Positions 12,410 through 23,541 of a DNA stretch of 64,000 bases are shown here, piece after piece. Every line of letters starts with the position of its first letter. Position 1 is the stretch's first letter. Source of the DNA: Trema orientale (Eukaryota > Streptophyta > Magnoliopsida > Rosales > Cannabaceae); NCBI GenBank assembly GCA_002914845.1, contig JXTC01000002.1:3878304-3942303 (forward strand). The letters run 5' to 3'. Position numbers and translations under genes: made by a program. The notes beneath the pieces are model-generated. The model was not told where the DNA came from. It worked only from the letters and a program-made list of their open reading frames with translations, and made no database searches.

Positions 12410-13365
12410 AATAGACTATGACTATGTGTCACACAAATTGTGACCCTTTGTCACATAAAATGCATACTTCTGATAACAATGCTAGTTACATTAGAAAAAC
12501 ACTGTGACAAAGTGTCACACATAATATTTTAAATGTTCACAAAAATTTGTAACAGTATTTCTTATGCTATATTTTTATAAACCTGGAAGCAAACAAATTT
12601 TTAACTTTATCACTCATTCATTTGACGTAAGGTCACACAATATGTGATGAATGGTAACAAAAATTGTGACTTTTTCATGATATGACTTTTAATATATTTG
12701 CTATTTTTTTTATAATTATACAATCAAATACGTTTTTAACCTTAGTTATTATTACATATTTTATCAACTTACTTGTATCCCTAAATAAGAACTTAGTGAA
12801 TCAAAACAAAAAGATACCTCACGTCTTCTTCCAAAAATGAATAACAAAAGTTTTCAAAAAATAAAAAAAAGAATAACAACAGAGACACAAAACTGTGACT
12901 ATATGTCACAGATAATGTGACCTTTTGTCGCATAAAATACGTACTTCTGATAACAACGTTACTAACATTGGAAAAATAATGTGACAAAATATCACGCATA
13001 ATGTTATAAATGTTCACAAAAATTGGTAACAATATCTTACGCTATATTTTTATAGATCTAGAAGTAAACAAATTTTTAACTTTATCACTCATTCATTTGA
13101 TATAAGGTCACACAATCTATGACGACTGGTAACAAATGTCAGTGATTTTTTCATGATATTTTATTCTCTTTTTTTTTTAAATGTATTTTCTGGTATTTTA
13201 TAATTATCAAGCAAATATACTTTTAACCTTAGTTATCACTATATCGATGATATATTCTACATATTTTACCAACTTACTTGTATTCCTAAATACGAACTTA
13301 GTGAATCAAAACAAAAACATACCTCATATCTTCTTCCAAAATATGAATGACAACAAAGAGACAGA
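12410..13365. repeat. Tandem duplication, two ~477-bp copies, upstream of the MULE gene
   Basis: The segment starting near 12410 repeats from about 12888. For example CATAAAATGCATACTTCTGA at 12454 matches at 12931, and the ACTTAGTGAATCAAAACAAA block at about 12791 recurs about 477 bases later. Both copies carry paired TGTCACA/TGTGAC motifs. The copies lie where the MULE promoter or terminal region would be. Confidence 0.75.
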
Positions 13366-14009
13366 ATTGAGCTCAACAGAGAGAAAGAACTAGGCAGATT
13401 CAATAGAAAGAAATGAGAGTGAGTTCAACGGAAAAGATGATTGCTTTAGTTTGGAAAGAAAATAAAATAGACTTATAAAAATGTGTACGGTTAGGGGAAA
13501 AGATGGGGAAAAAAAAAGTAGGCACCAACTTTTGTTGGCTCTTTCCTATCAAAATTAAAAAATATATATTAAAAAACCTTTTCTTGACTCTTGCCTGACC
13601 AAAAAAATCACTTTTGTTGACTCTCACACTTAAAAATCACTTTTGGGAGAATGATAATATTGGAAAGCAAATTCATTCTCTCTAAAAACTACTAAAAAGT
13701 CCGAAATAGCTACTATAATTGTCCTTTTCAAAAAGACAACTATAAATGTCATTTGTAGAAAAAAAAAAAAAAAAAAACTACTACCACATGAATTTCCCGA
13801 GAAAAAAATAGGATGAAAAGAAAAAAAAAAAAAGAGGGATAGAAAAATATGTAAAATTAAAAAGAACGTATATTTCCTCTATAGTCTATAATTGTTTGGT
13901 GTGTATAGAGGAATAAAATTAGTTTATTCCGTAATAATTATTTTACCTTGTATAATATTATTTAAAAGTTAGTATCCAAAGGTGGTTTAATAAATTAAAC
14001 TCATTCATT
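13366..14009. other. AT-rich spacer
   Basis: There is no gene. It contains homopolymer runs of A at 13760-13777 and 13818-13832. Nothing else is recognisable. Confidence 0.4.
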
Positions 14010-14545
14010 AAATAGGTTACATTTGGTAGATGAGAAAAGTGAAATGATAGAGAAAAAAGTAAAGGGAAAATTAAAAAAAAAAAAATATTTGATATGAGAG
14101 AAAAGATGGGAGAAATGAAAAATTGATGGAAAAAGAGGATATGGGTCCCACTACTTTTTAGTCTCTCTAAACTGGAGTGAAAAATAAATGGAAAGAGTGA
14201 CATACTTATTATGAATATGAAATTACACTTTTATCCTCAATTTTAAAACAAATTTATATAATAAAAAGGGTAAATTTTAATTTCACTATTTCACCATTTT
14301 TTGTCCTTCATGCATACCAAACATAGCTAAACATTTTTTTCCCTCTTATTTCTCTCTAATTTGGAGGAGAAAGTTTTTGTGAACCATATGAACATTTTTT
14401 CCCTTATTTTTTATTTATTTTCCCTTTTCTTTTTTCTTTCCTTTCATACCAAACGACCTTTTTTTTAAAAAAAAAAATTTCTCTTCACTTTTCTCTCATA
14501 TTCTTTCTTTCATTTCCATTTTTTCTCTTACCAAACACAGGCTGA
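14010..14545. mobile_element. Compound or decayed MITE with ACCAAACA-type ends
   Basis: The left end reads GGTTACATTTGGTAG (14014). Inverted ends occur at 14311-14326 (TACCAAACATAGCT), about 14447 (ATACCAAACGACC) and 14530 (TTACCAAACACAGGCTG). Such ends resemble the Tourist/hAT-type MITE at 56792-57399. Several possible right ends suggest nested or repeatedly truncated copies. No clear target duplication was found. Confidence 0.4.
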
Positions 14546-15270
14546 CGTGTGATGAAAGAGTAATCATATGAAAAGGAGGTCAAAAAGTAGAAACTAATCA
14601 TGACAAAGGAGGCTCAATACCCTATGTTTTCTTTAAAGATAATTAATATCGTTTATTAACGAGCAAATCTAGGAATATTAATTTTTAAAAAAATGTTAGC
14701 TACACTTTTATATCTCACTACTTAATATGTAGATTCTACTAAAATGTCTCACATTTTAATAATACTAAGAAATATAGTGAAATCGACATCTCAACCGAGA
14801 CAAAAAAGTGTAAAAAATAGTCGAAAATATAGCACAGTTAGTCCTCCAGCTATTATACTAAAGTATTACATTTATTTTTTAATTTCAAAGTGGAATTCAT
14901 TATTTGGGAAAAAAAAAAAAGAATTAGTGGTTAAAAGAAGTAAAAAAGCAGCTAATGTAAAAACGACACGTCGTTCGATTCAAAATTTTGCTGTCGTTTT
15001 GTTTTGTACTTGAATAAAACGACACAACCGGACACTCGCAGCAAAACAACAACATAATTGGGCGGACATGGTCATAAGTCCACAAACAGTTTGGGCTTCC
15101 TCGGGCATCGTTACGGCCCCAAAAGGAGCTTTTCTGTTTCATTAAAAAAATTAATTTGTTTTTTTTGAAAAAAAGAAAAAAAAGAAAAAAAAAAAAGGCA
15201 GCGTTTTAAACGGTGTGGCAGGGAAGAAGAGGAAGAACGGAGTGAAGTGAAGCTGAATCCGTGTAAAGCG
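14546..15270 (+). promoter_or_regulatory. Upstream region of the first quinone oxidoreductase gene
   Basis: The region is AT-rich with three AAAACGACAC-type words (14959, 15016 and, inverted, 14991). One of them contains ACACGTCG, an ACGT-core box. A pyrimidine/purine-simple stretch precedes the start codon. No TATA box can be assigned with confidence, and no leader exons like those of the second copy are seen. Confidence 0.3.
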
Positions 15271-17202
15271 ATGAAGGCGATAGTGATAACAGCTCCAGGC
15301 GGCCCAGAAGTACTTGAGCTTCAAGAAGTGGAAGACCCTACGCTCAACCACGATGAGGTCCTAGTCAAGGTTGAAGCCACCGCCCTCAACCGAGCCGATA
15401 TCCTCCAGAGGAAGGGCCAGTACCCTCCGCCAAAGGGTGCCAGCCCTTATCCTGGACTCGAATGTTCTGGAACCGTCGAAGCCGTCGGGAAAGACGTTTC
15501 CCGCTGGAAAATCGGTGATCAGGTTCTTTCTTTCTTTCCCCTTCGTCCTTTTTTTTTTTTTTTTGCTCTGTCTAGTCAGTCAACCGAAATTGATCAGAAA
15601 CTTGAGGACGCTGAGAATTTCCAAGAATCATTACTGGGTTTCTTATTATTCTCTGTTTAGTGGGATCACGTTGATTTAGAGACGTTATTTATCATTTCTC
15701 ATATCTAAATTTTCAAATTTGAGATTTTATATCAAAATCTTGTGTCATTCGAATTCAGAAGCCCAAGCAATTAAGAAATTGGTTTTATGGTGAATAGGTT
15801 TGTTGTCTCCTTAGTGGAGGAGGGTATGCGGAGAAGGTAGCTGTACCTGCTGGACAAGTTCTTCCAGTGCCGCCTGGTGTTTCTTTGAAGGATGCTGCTG
15901 CTTTCCCTGAAGTCGCCTGCACTGTTTGGTCCACCATTTTCATGACCAGTCGCCTCTCTGCTGGGGAATCACTTTTGGTATTCTTTTTAAGCTCACTTTA
16001 TCTTTCTGATGCACCATTGTTTGGTATGGTGGTACCCAAAACAACTCGATTGCTATGGTGGTCCAGTTAGGATCATGAATTACACTATATTTGTTACTAG
16101 TTTGGGATGTAATAATCCCATTGATGTTATCAACAGCTCTGTACCACATGTTGCCTAAATGACAAATCAGACAACTTTATATTCTTTTCCGAGAAATGAA
16201 TGACTTTGTGTTGTTTTACCTATATGCAACTATTTGAAACTCAGGTTCATGGGGGCTCTAGTGGCATTGGTACATTTGCTATTCAAATAGCTAAATACCG
16301 AGGAGCGAGTGTGTTTGTCACAGCAGGTCTAGCTGAACATGTTTATTATATTATGACATAACTGCAAGTTTCTGTTTATTCATGTACTTTGATCTTGATC
16401 ACCAGGTAGCGAGGAAAAACTAGCTTTCTGCAAGAATCTTGGCGCTGATGTGGGTATCAATTACAAGACAGAAGACTTTGTTGCCCGTGTAAAAGAAGAA
16501 ACTGGTGGGAAAGGTACTTCACTTTCTAGTTATTACTTATTAGCGATAGTTCTGCAACATTATTTTCTGGTTATGTGATTGAGAAAACATGATTAACGTA
16601 TAGGAAATGTTAGGTGTTGATGTTATTCTGGATAGCATTGGAGCATCCTATTTCAAGAGAAATCTTGAGAGCTTGAATTATGATGGAAGGCTTTTTCTTA
16701 TTGGCTTTATGGAAGGAGCAGTTACAGAATTAGATCTTCGTGCTTTATTCCCCAAGCGCCTCACTGTGCAAGGTATTACTATTGAATTAATATTTGGTAC
16801 TATATATTTTGAAAATTTTGGTGTTTGTTGGATTTTATTTTTTCCCGGACCCAATCATATCTTTTCTTTGTAGTCTTTTCTTTTTGTTATTGAATGTTAC
16901 AGAGCGTGATAGATGTACATAAGCAAATCAATATGTTCTTTTTTTGTCCTTTTAATATATTTTACTTCAATAATCATTTGGTGGTTGTGTATGATGATGG
17001 CACAGCGGCTGGCTTGCGAACTAGAACTCCAGAAAACAAAGCAGAAATTGTTAGTGAGGTGGAGAAGAATGTTTGGCCTGCTGTTGTGGCTGGTAAGGTG
17101 AAACCTGTGATCTACAAATATTTTCCTTTATCTGAAGCAGCAGAGGCTCACCGGCTAATGGAAAGCAGCAAGCATATAGGAAAAATACTGCTTGTTCCAT
17201 GA
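15271..17202 (+). CDS. NAD(P)H quinone oxidoreductase, PIG3/TP53I3-like, copy 1
   Basis: This is a medium-chain dehydrogenase/reductase without zinc that reduces quinones with NAD(P)H, probably in the cytosol. Six exons: 15271-15522, 15798-15977, 16245-16326, 16406-16513, 16614-16772 and 17006-17202, all with GT-AG introns, giving 325 residues, the usual family length. The GroES-like half includes ALNRADILQRKGQYPPPKG (residues 39-57) and YPGLECSGTVEAVGKDVSRW. The nucleotide-binding loop is HGGSSGIGTFAIQIAKY (146-162), and VILDSIG follows. Catalytic zinc ligands are absent, as expected. I chose the ATG at 15271 because it matches family N-termini (MKAIVITAPGGPEVL). A near-identical gene follows in tandem. 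No break in the frame was seen. Confidence 0.93.
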
Positions 17203-18003
17203 TTCCATGAATGCTTTTGTGAGACAGTGTTTGATGATGATGTGTGCAGATAGCCATGCTTTACTTTAGACTTCAATATGAGAATAAATCATGTATTTCT
17301 AGCTTGTTTCCCTCAACTTTATCAAATATAGCTCCCTTGAATGAAAACTATGCAAAATGGATTGTCTTGATCTCAATCATAAATATGTTTCACATGTAAA
17401 GATCAAAATTTCGTGATGTTTCTGACCAAGGATGATGACAACCAACTTAGTCCATTGTTTGGCTGGTAACAGAAAAGAGTGGAATGAAATTATCATTTAA
17501 CTTTTATTGGATTAGGAATTTTAGGTGTACCGTGTCTGTTTGTTTTGATTTATTTATTTATTCATTTTTAATAAGAGAGTAGGTATACTTCTTTAAAATA
17601 CGGGAGGAAAAAGAAAAAAGTTAAATGTTTGACTGTTGCTTTCCAAAACGCAGATTGCCTTCCAAAAAGGCTAAATGTCTGAAGTTTGTTGTCGTTTGAG
17701 TTCCAAAAACGACATTGTTGTTATATATCTATTTTCTACTAATGTCATCTAAATTGATACGAAAATCAATGTCAAAACAACACGTAATAAAAACCAAAAT
17801 TAAAAATAAAAAAAGCCTAAATTAAATTAAATCAAAGTAGATTAAATTAAATAGAAAATAAAGAAAGAAGGAAAGAAAGAAGGAAGGAAGAAATTATAAT
17901 CAAAACCAGTAGCCGTCGGCGCGCGGCCTTACTCAGATCGAGACGCCAACTAACTAACAATCACTCTCCACTATTAGTTGTACTTGTACTAGTCGTAGAG
18001 AAA
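17203..18003. other. Intergenic region between the two oxidoreductase genes
   Basis: The first ~200 bases hold the 3' untranslated region and a segment (17305-17420) that also occurs after the second gene (21090-21200), showing that the duplication included downstream DNA. The region also has a GAAA/GGAA simple repeat near 17862-17893. No coding sequence was found. Confidence 0.5.
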
Positions 18004-18293
18004 ATGGCTCTGAGTCTTGTCCCTCGACGACTACTACTACTACCCTCCCTCCCAATTAATCCAAGACTATCACAATTACTTCTGCTATCTCCCTCTCAAT
18101 TAAGAAAAGGTCAGTACAATTTTCTTCACTACTTCATATCCTTATATATATATATATACACACTTATATTTCTATAGATATTCAAAAGTAAAGATTTTTG
18201 TACTTGACAGCCGGCGAGACATACCGAAAAGAGTGGTTTCAGTTCCAATTAAGGACGTCCAAGGGTCACGCCTCCAGGGCGAGAGCAGCAGTA
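18004..18293 (+). CDS. Possible leader exons of the second quinone oxidoreductase
   Basis: An ATG at 18004 opens MALSLVPRRLLLLPSLPINP, rich in Leu, Arg, Ser and Pro and lacking acidic residues, as in mitochondrial or plastid transit peptides. The exon could end at 18109 before GT. A second exon could run from 18211, after a TTGACAG acceptor, to 18293 or 18290. Both of these ends give codon phase 0. Splicing to the acceptor ending at 18800 would add four codons and enter the ATG at 18813 in frame, giving about 392 residues. This is inference from phase and composition. It could instead be the start of an unrelated truncated gene. Confidence 0.4.
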
Positions 18294-18812
18294 GTGTACT
18301 CCAGTTTCATCGTTTTACCTTTCTTTTTTTTTTTTCTTTTGGTTTTTAATTATTTACTTTAGGTTTTTTTTTTTTTAATTTTTTATTTTACGCCAATTTC
18401 TTTTAATGTTGATAAAGATTCTTATTTGTCTTTTTATTATTATTTTTCCCCCTCTGCCAAAGCCTCAAAAAATTATTATATGTATTTGATGGCCAATTTT
18501 ATAAGCAAGTTAAGAAACAAGGGTCTCTTTGCAAAAGAGAGAACATTTTATTACAAGAATCTACTTTTCAGATATACTTTTCATCAAAATTAGATAAAAA
18601 TGCGATATCTAAACAGTAAACACAGACTAGTATATCACAAGATGCATGTATTACATTTTTCAATAAATCCAATAATAAAATACAATTTAATCATTGTCTG
18701 GCGTTATAAAATAAAAAAAATAAAAATAAATCGTTAAAAGTAGATTTCGATCTCGGACTCTCTCTAACTCTCTACTCTGGTCTACTCAACACTGTGTTAG
18801 GAGGAGGAAAAG

Positions 18813-20849
18813 ATGAAGGCGATAGTGATAACCGCATACGACGACCCAGAACCACTGCAGCTTCAAGACGTACCAGACCCTGTCCCCAAGGACGATGAGG
18901 TCCTTATCAAGATCGCAGCCTCCGCCCTCAACCGAGCCGATACCCTTCAGAAAAAGGGTCAGTACCCTCCTCCCAGGGGGCCCATCCCCATTCCGGGTCT
19001 CGAAGCTTCTGGAACCGTCGAAGCCGTAGGGAAAGATGTTTCCCGCTGGAAAGTCGGTGATCAGGTCCTTTCTTATGCTCCCTGGATCTGGTTCAGTTCA
19101 ATACTCTCAATAAACTAAATGGTGTTGATGTTTCATAGGAATATAATGGGTGAGTGAAAACTGAAAACGTGCAGGTGTGTTGTCTTCTTCATGATGGAGG
19201 GTACGCCGAGAAAGTGGCTGCGCCTGCTGCCCAAGTTCTTCCGGTCCCGCCTGGTGTTTCTTTGACGGATGCTGCTGCTTTCCCTGAAGTGGCTTGCACG
19301 GTTTGGTCCACTGTTTTCATGACCAGTCGCCTCTCTGCCGGGGAATCGTTTTTGGTAAACTTTCTTGAGCTCGTTTTCCGTTTGGTGTTACCAACAACTC
19401 AACTGGGACTCAACTGGGATTGTAACTATTTATGTACATTTTTTTAGTAATTTATTGGATCTGGAAAGGGTTTTTTTTTTTTTTCAAAAAAAACCTATTT
19501 TTTTAGGAGTTGAAATGTCTTAACTAGATGTTGCTAAGCATTATATTATGCTATTTCATGAATGTTGTTAATAACTCTGTACCATATGTAGCCTAAAATG
19601 ATAAGTTCAATGCCTTTTTTTTTTTTTTTTTCACCGCTGGGCATTCGTTTTTGGCAACTTTTTTAACTCATTTTTATATGGTATTAACAACAACCCAATT
19701 GGGATAGTAACTATGTATAGGTGAAACGTCTTAACTTGATGTTGGCTAGTATTATACGATGTTATTTCATGGATATTTGTCAACGACTGTACCTTGTGTA
19801 GCCTACATGATTTATTCGACTACTTTTTCATGTTTTGACTGATACTAAGTTTTCTGATTCTGGATACTATCAAAGTACAGGTTCATGGGGGCTCTAGTGG
19901 CATTGGTACTTTTGCGATTCAGATTGCTAAATACATTGGAGCAAGAGTGTTTGTCACAGCAGGTCTTGCTGAACTTGTTTTTCTAATGACACAACTGCAG
20001 TTTCTGTTGTATTCATATTCTTGGATCTTGATCACCAGGTAGTGATGATAAATTAGCTTTCTGCAAGAATCTTGGCGCTGATGTTTGTATCAATTACAAG
20101 ACAGAGGACTTTGTTGCACGAGTAAAGGAAGAAACTGGGGGGAAAGGTACTTTCTAGTTAAGACAAAATTTGATACTTCTGCGATCTGCGTTTTCCAATT
20201 ATGTTGTAAAAATAGCTAACAAGCATGAAATTGTAGGCGTTGATGTTATTCTGGATAGCATTGGAGCACCCTATTTCAAGAAAAATCTTGAGAGCTTGAA
20301 TTATGATGGAAGGCTTTTTGTTATTGGCACTATTGGTGGATCAGTTACAGAATTAGATCTCCGTGCTTTGTTTCCGAAGCGCCTCACTGTGCAAGGTATT
20401 ACTATCTGTATTGTGATTTGGTACCATATATTTGGTCTTCGTTGGATTTGGTTTCTCTGACCAAAGTCATATCCTCTGTTCCTTTTTTTTAAACTCCTAG
20501 TTTTCTTATCGAATGTAATAGTATTTCAGCCACAGGATTCTTAATCCTTGCGGTGATAGATATAAATGACTATGTTCTCTTTTAGGGTTATTGTCATTTG
20601 CTTAATATGTGATACCTTTATAATCATTTGGTGGTTTTATGTGATGGTACAGCGGCTGGCTTACGACTTAGAAGTCCAGAAAACAAAGCATTAATTGTCA
20701 GTGAAGTGGAGAAGAATGTTTGGCCTGCTGTTGCGGCTGGTAAGGTGAAACCTGTGGTCTACAAAACTTTCCCATTATCTGAAGCAGCGGAGGCTCACCG
20801 GCTCCTGGAAACTAGCAGCCACACAGGAAAAATACTGCTTATTCCATGA
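18813..20849 (+). CDS. NAD(P)H quinone oxidoreductase, PIG3/TP53I3-like, copy 2
   Basis: This is the tandem paralogue of the gene at 15271-17202, with the same predicted NAD(P)H-dependent quinone reduction. Exons: 18813-19064, 19175-19354, 19881-19962, 20039-20146, 20237-20395 and 20653-20849. Every exon has exactly the same length as in copy 1 and the product is again 325 residues. The HGGSSGIGTFAIQIAKY nucleotide-binding loop is intact. Differences include LLHDGGYAEK in place of LLSGGGYAEK near residue 90, and a more acidic N-terminal segment (YDDPEPLQLQDVPDPVPKDD). Introns have diverged more than exons. Possible leader exons upstream might give a second, organelle-targeted product. The copies appear to be under coding constraint because the frame is open throughout both. 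Confidence 0.92.
19355..19880. repeat. Duplicated segment inside intron 2 of copy 2
   Basis: Sequence from the end of exon 2 into the intron (from about 19337) recurs about 299 bases later (from about 19634). The duplicate carries a relic of the exon end, TTCGTTTTTGGCAAC, where the real donor reads TCGTTTTTGGTAAAC. A run of T marks the junction. The intron of copy 1 has only one version. Confidence 0.6.
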
Positions 20850-21750
20850 TTCGACGACTTCTGTTCGGAGACAATGTTTGATGTGTGCAATCTAGTGATG
20901 CATACTTAGTGGGCTTTCCTCCTCTTGAGGATTTGTTTTGGCTCGAAGCCAGCCCAGTTTGTATTTCTGCATTGTTGCTTGCCAATTTGGCTTAATAAAG
21001 AACTTTGGTTCCCATTTCAGAAAAAGGATAGAGAGAGTTAAGAGGAAAAAGAATGTTTGATGGATCATTTTGCGAGTAATTTCTGGCATAATTCCCCCCT
21101 CAACTTGTTCAGATATTGCCCACTTGAATGAAAGTTATGCTGATGGATTCATCTCAACTATGTTATGTTTTCAATAGTTATCAAGGCCAAAATTTGACTC
21201 TGGAAGATATTAAATTTTCAAGTTACAAAGTTGTAGGAACTTTGTACGCCTACATTGACGCAGAAAAAGGAAAACAACTGGCTTTCAGAGCTCATTTCCG
21301 TTGCACAATAAGCAACGCAGGGAAATTTTACACATGTTTTTAGCTTTTGAAGCTAATGTAGGCCTACGATGCAGAGTTTGGCAAGCTCAATGAGTAGTGT
21401 CTGCTCCCCTACTTGGAACAAGTGAAACAGCCAAAATTGTCACCTTCGTGTCTTTCTCTGCTCCAATCCCTCAGAGACAAGTCCCCTCCTATCTGGACAA
21501 CAGCAGCCACCATCTGCGTTGTCGATGAGAATGGCAAACATGACAATCTGCGAAAGTTAATACTTCTTTTCGCTTGAAATCTCAAGCCACTAGTTCTAGT
21601 CGTTTTCTTNTATGGACGTTTATGTTGACGTCGTCTCATACTATTGCGTTTTTAGTTTCTTGTCGTTTCATGAGTGTACTATCGTTCTTATTGGTTGTCG
21701 TTTCTGGATTCATATCGTTATTGGTAGTTACTATCAAATTCTCCGTAGCC
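20850..21750. other. Region downstream of the oxidoreductase pair
   Basis: The first ~350 bases contain the 3' untranslated region and the duplicated downstream segment. The rest has no recognisable gene. One ambiguous base lies at 21610. A 71-codon open stretch at 21128-21343 has no family resemblance that I can see and I do not call it a gene. Confidence 0.4.
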
Positions 21751-22447
21751 ATGCCTCCAAGAAAAGCTTCCTTGTTTTCCTTCCTTCTCTTCTAGGTCGC
21801 CGACCCTCTTTTTGTCTCCGCCGATGATGTGAGCTTCGACCTCCCTTCTTTTAGTCTCAGAAACCTTATTCTCCTCGGAGTGCCTCTTTAAGCACCGGCT
21901 CTGTAATCTTCAAACAACCCAATTAAGTTCTTCTATCCTGAAACCAATATCACAGCTTCTTTCACCGTGCCAGCAATGTCAATTCGAGCGCTTTCAGAGT
22001 CAGCTTTCATTTTTTTCTCGTGTCGGACAACCGGAATCTAGGCTCTCGCAAAGGATATCTGGGACTCAGTTAATTCTTCCCAGTTTACGAAGAACATGTT
22101 CGTGGCCACTGAGTGCGACGCTGGATTTACGTTTCGACGACCCAAATGACAGCCATGTTGGATTGAGCATAAATTCCATCGAGACCGTTAACACAATGTT
22201 GTTGGGGATTTATCTCAAAGGTGGAAATATCATCACTGCTTGGATTGATCACAAGAATGACCAAGAAAACGTGAAGATCTTTCCGAGCTATTCGAGTTTC
22301 AAGCCTGAAAAGCCGATTCTGACCGAGGACTTTAACCTCTCAGAGTATCTAAAAGCGAATATTTATATGGGTTTTTGGCCTTCTACTGAGGGGAGTACTG
22401 AGCTTCATCTGATTGAGAGTCAGCGTCTGTTATGTATGGCTTTTTAA
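21751..22447 (+). pseudogene. L-type lectin receptor kinase fragment
   Basis: Intact relatives are plasma-membrane receptors with an outer legume-lectin domain and an inner kinase. Here an ATG at 21751 opens a hydrophobic signal-like peptide (MPPRKASLFSFLLF), interrupted by TAG before VADPLFVSADDVSFDLPSF. Lectin segments follow in changing frames: YPETNITASFTVP, NSSQFTKNMFVATECDAGF, then from about 22137 DPNDSHVGLSINSIETVNT, ITAWIDHKNDQENVKIFPS and FNLSEYLKANIYMGFWPSTE. At least two frame changes and several stops break it. The transmembrane and kinase parts are absent. The family call is clear and the subfamily is not. Confidence 0.8.
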
Positions 22448-23541
22448 GCTTAAGAACAAGATTACATCCACGCAATGTCAATGTTTCCATAACTCACTGA
22501 TGGTTACTCCGATGAATCCTGAGTTGGTTCAAACATGACCTTCTAGCATGTCCAACAGAATTCACTTATAGAGAGCCTAAATTACCAGCAAGAGTCTTGT
22601 AAGAGCCTCACTTGACTTTTTGAGTCTCGTAAATTTTAAACGGTAAGAGCCACAGGAATCCGTGAGGAAGCTCTTGCTTTCGAGTTTGGAGACTCTTGTA
22701 AATTCTAAACAGTGAGGCTGAAGCTGTGGCAGTGCAAGGATCAAACCAAGTCTTCCTCACACTTGACCTTCAATGGACAAGAGTGGAAAAGCCTCAAGCT
22801 CTGTATGTGAGATTAAAGTTTCTGAAGAAAGATATCCAAGTTTTGTTACTGACATTCTACAGGTGATTTTATTTATTTATTTTGAACTGTTTTTATTTTT
22901 CGGTTTCATTAGGGAATATAGCCCTATAATGTGTAGGTAAGAGATTGTAGCAGTTCACTCCTCATCTGTGTCTCTGCCTTTGTCCATGCCATATAAAAGA
23001 AGCTTGCTTGAATATTTTAATTGTGAAGTTTACTTTCTTCCATTTGATTACAGATTCAAGTACTCAACTATGGTAATCTCTCTCTGTTTTTTTTTTCTTT
23101 TTTTTTTTTTTTGGTAATAACTGTAAAAATATTATAGTTTAATAATTAACATCAGTATCTCCCAGTAATGCAGAATAATGGAGTTTTCGAGTCATAAAGT
23201 ACATTTGAAAATAGGAGACTCTTGAACTGAATAGTTGGAAATGACTGTCATCAGGTCACCAACTTCCTTNAGGCTTCCAAACTTATTTCTGAGGAACCAT
23301 ATGGCATTGCAAAGAGCTTGTTTTTCTTTTGGAAAAATAAATAAATAAAAATTGTTGCTAAAGATATTTCTGGGGTGGTTGCCCTGTCACATGGGTAGCA
23401 ATAAATGAGAAAATGTCGGGCAGATGAGTTTGCAGTATATAAATTATTTGAAATTCAGTGTGTCACATATTGATAGTTAGAGAGGAAGTTTATCCTTTTC
23501 ATCAAAAAGTAAAGAACGACAGAGATGGGCCATTTAACAAT
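22448..23541. other. Intergenic stretch with an unidentified exon-like piece
   Basis: From about 22700 to 22862 one frame is open without a stop (VFLTLDLQWTRVEKPQALYV and on), ending at CTACAG before GTGATTTTA, which resembles a splice donor. I do not recognise the protein. The remainder is AT-rich with a T run at 23085-23113 and an ambiguous base at 23270. Confidence 0.3.
23537..23541. repeat. Target site duplication ACAAT, left
   Basis: ACAAT directly precedes the left LTR and recurs at 31039-31043 just after the right LTR, as expected for a 5-bp copia insertion footprint. Confidence 0.65.

Noticed and set aside
9460..13130. CRISPR-like array from the repeated TGTCACA words
   Set aside because: The words are short, irregularly spaced and divergent, and the genome is a plant nuclear genome.
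15940..16149. Minus-strand open frame in oxidoreductase intron 2
   Set aside because: It overlaps exon 2 in antisense and part of an intron, and is explained by the host gene.
21128..21343. A 71-residue open stretch downstream of the oxidoreductases
   Set aside because: It overlaps the duplicated 3' flank, has no family resemblance, and lacks counterpart coding sequence after the first gene.
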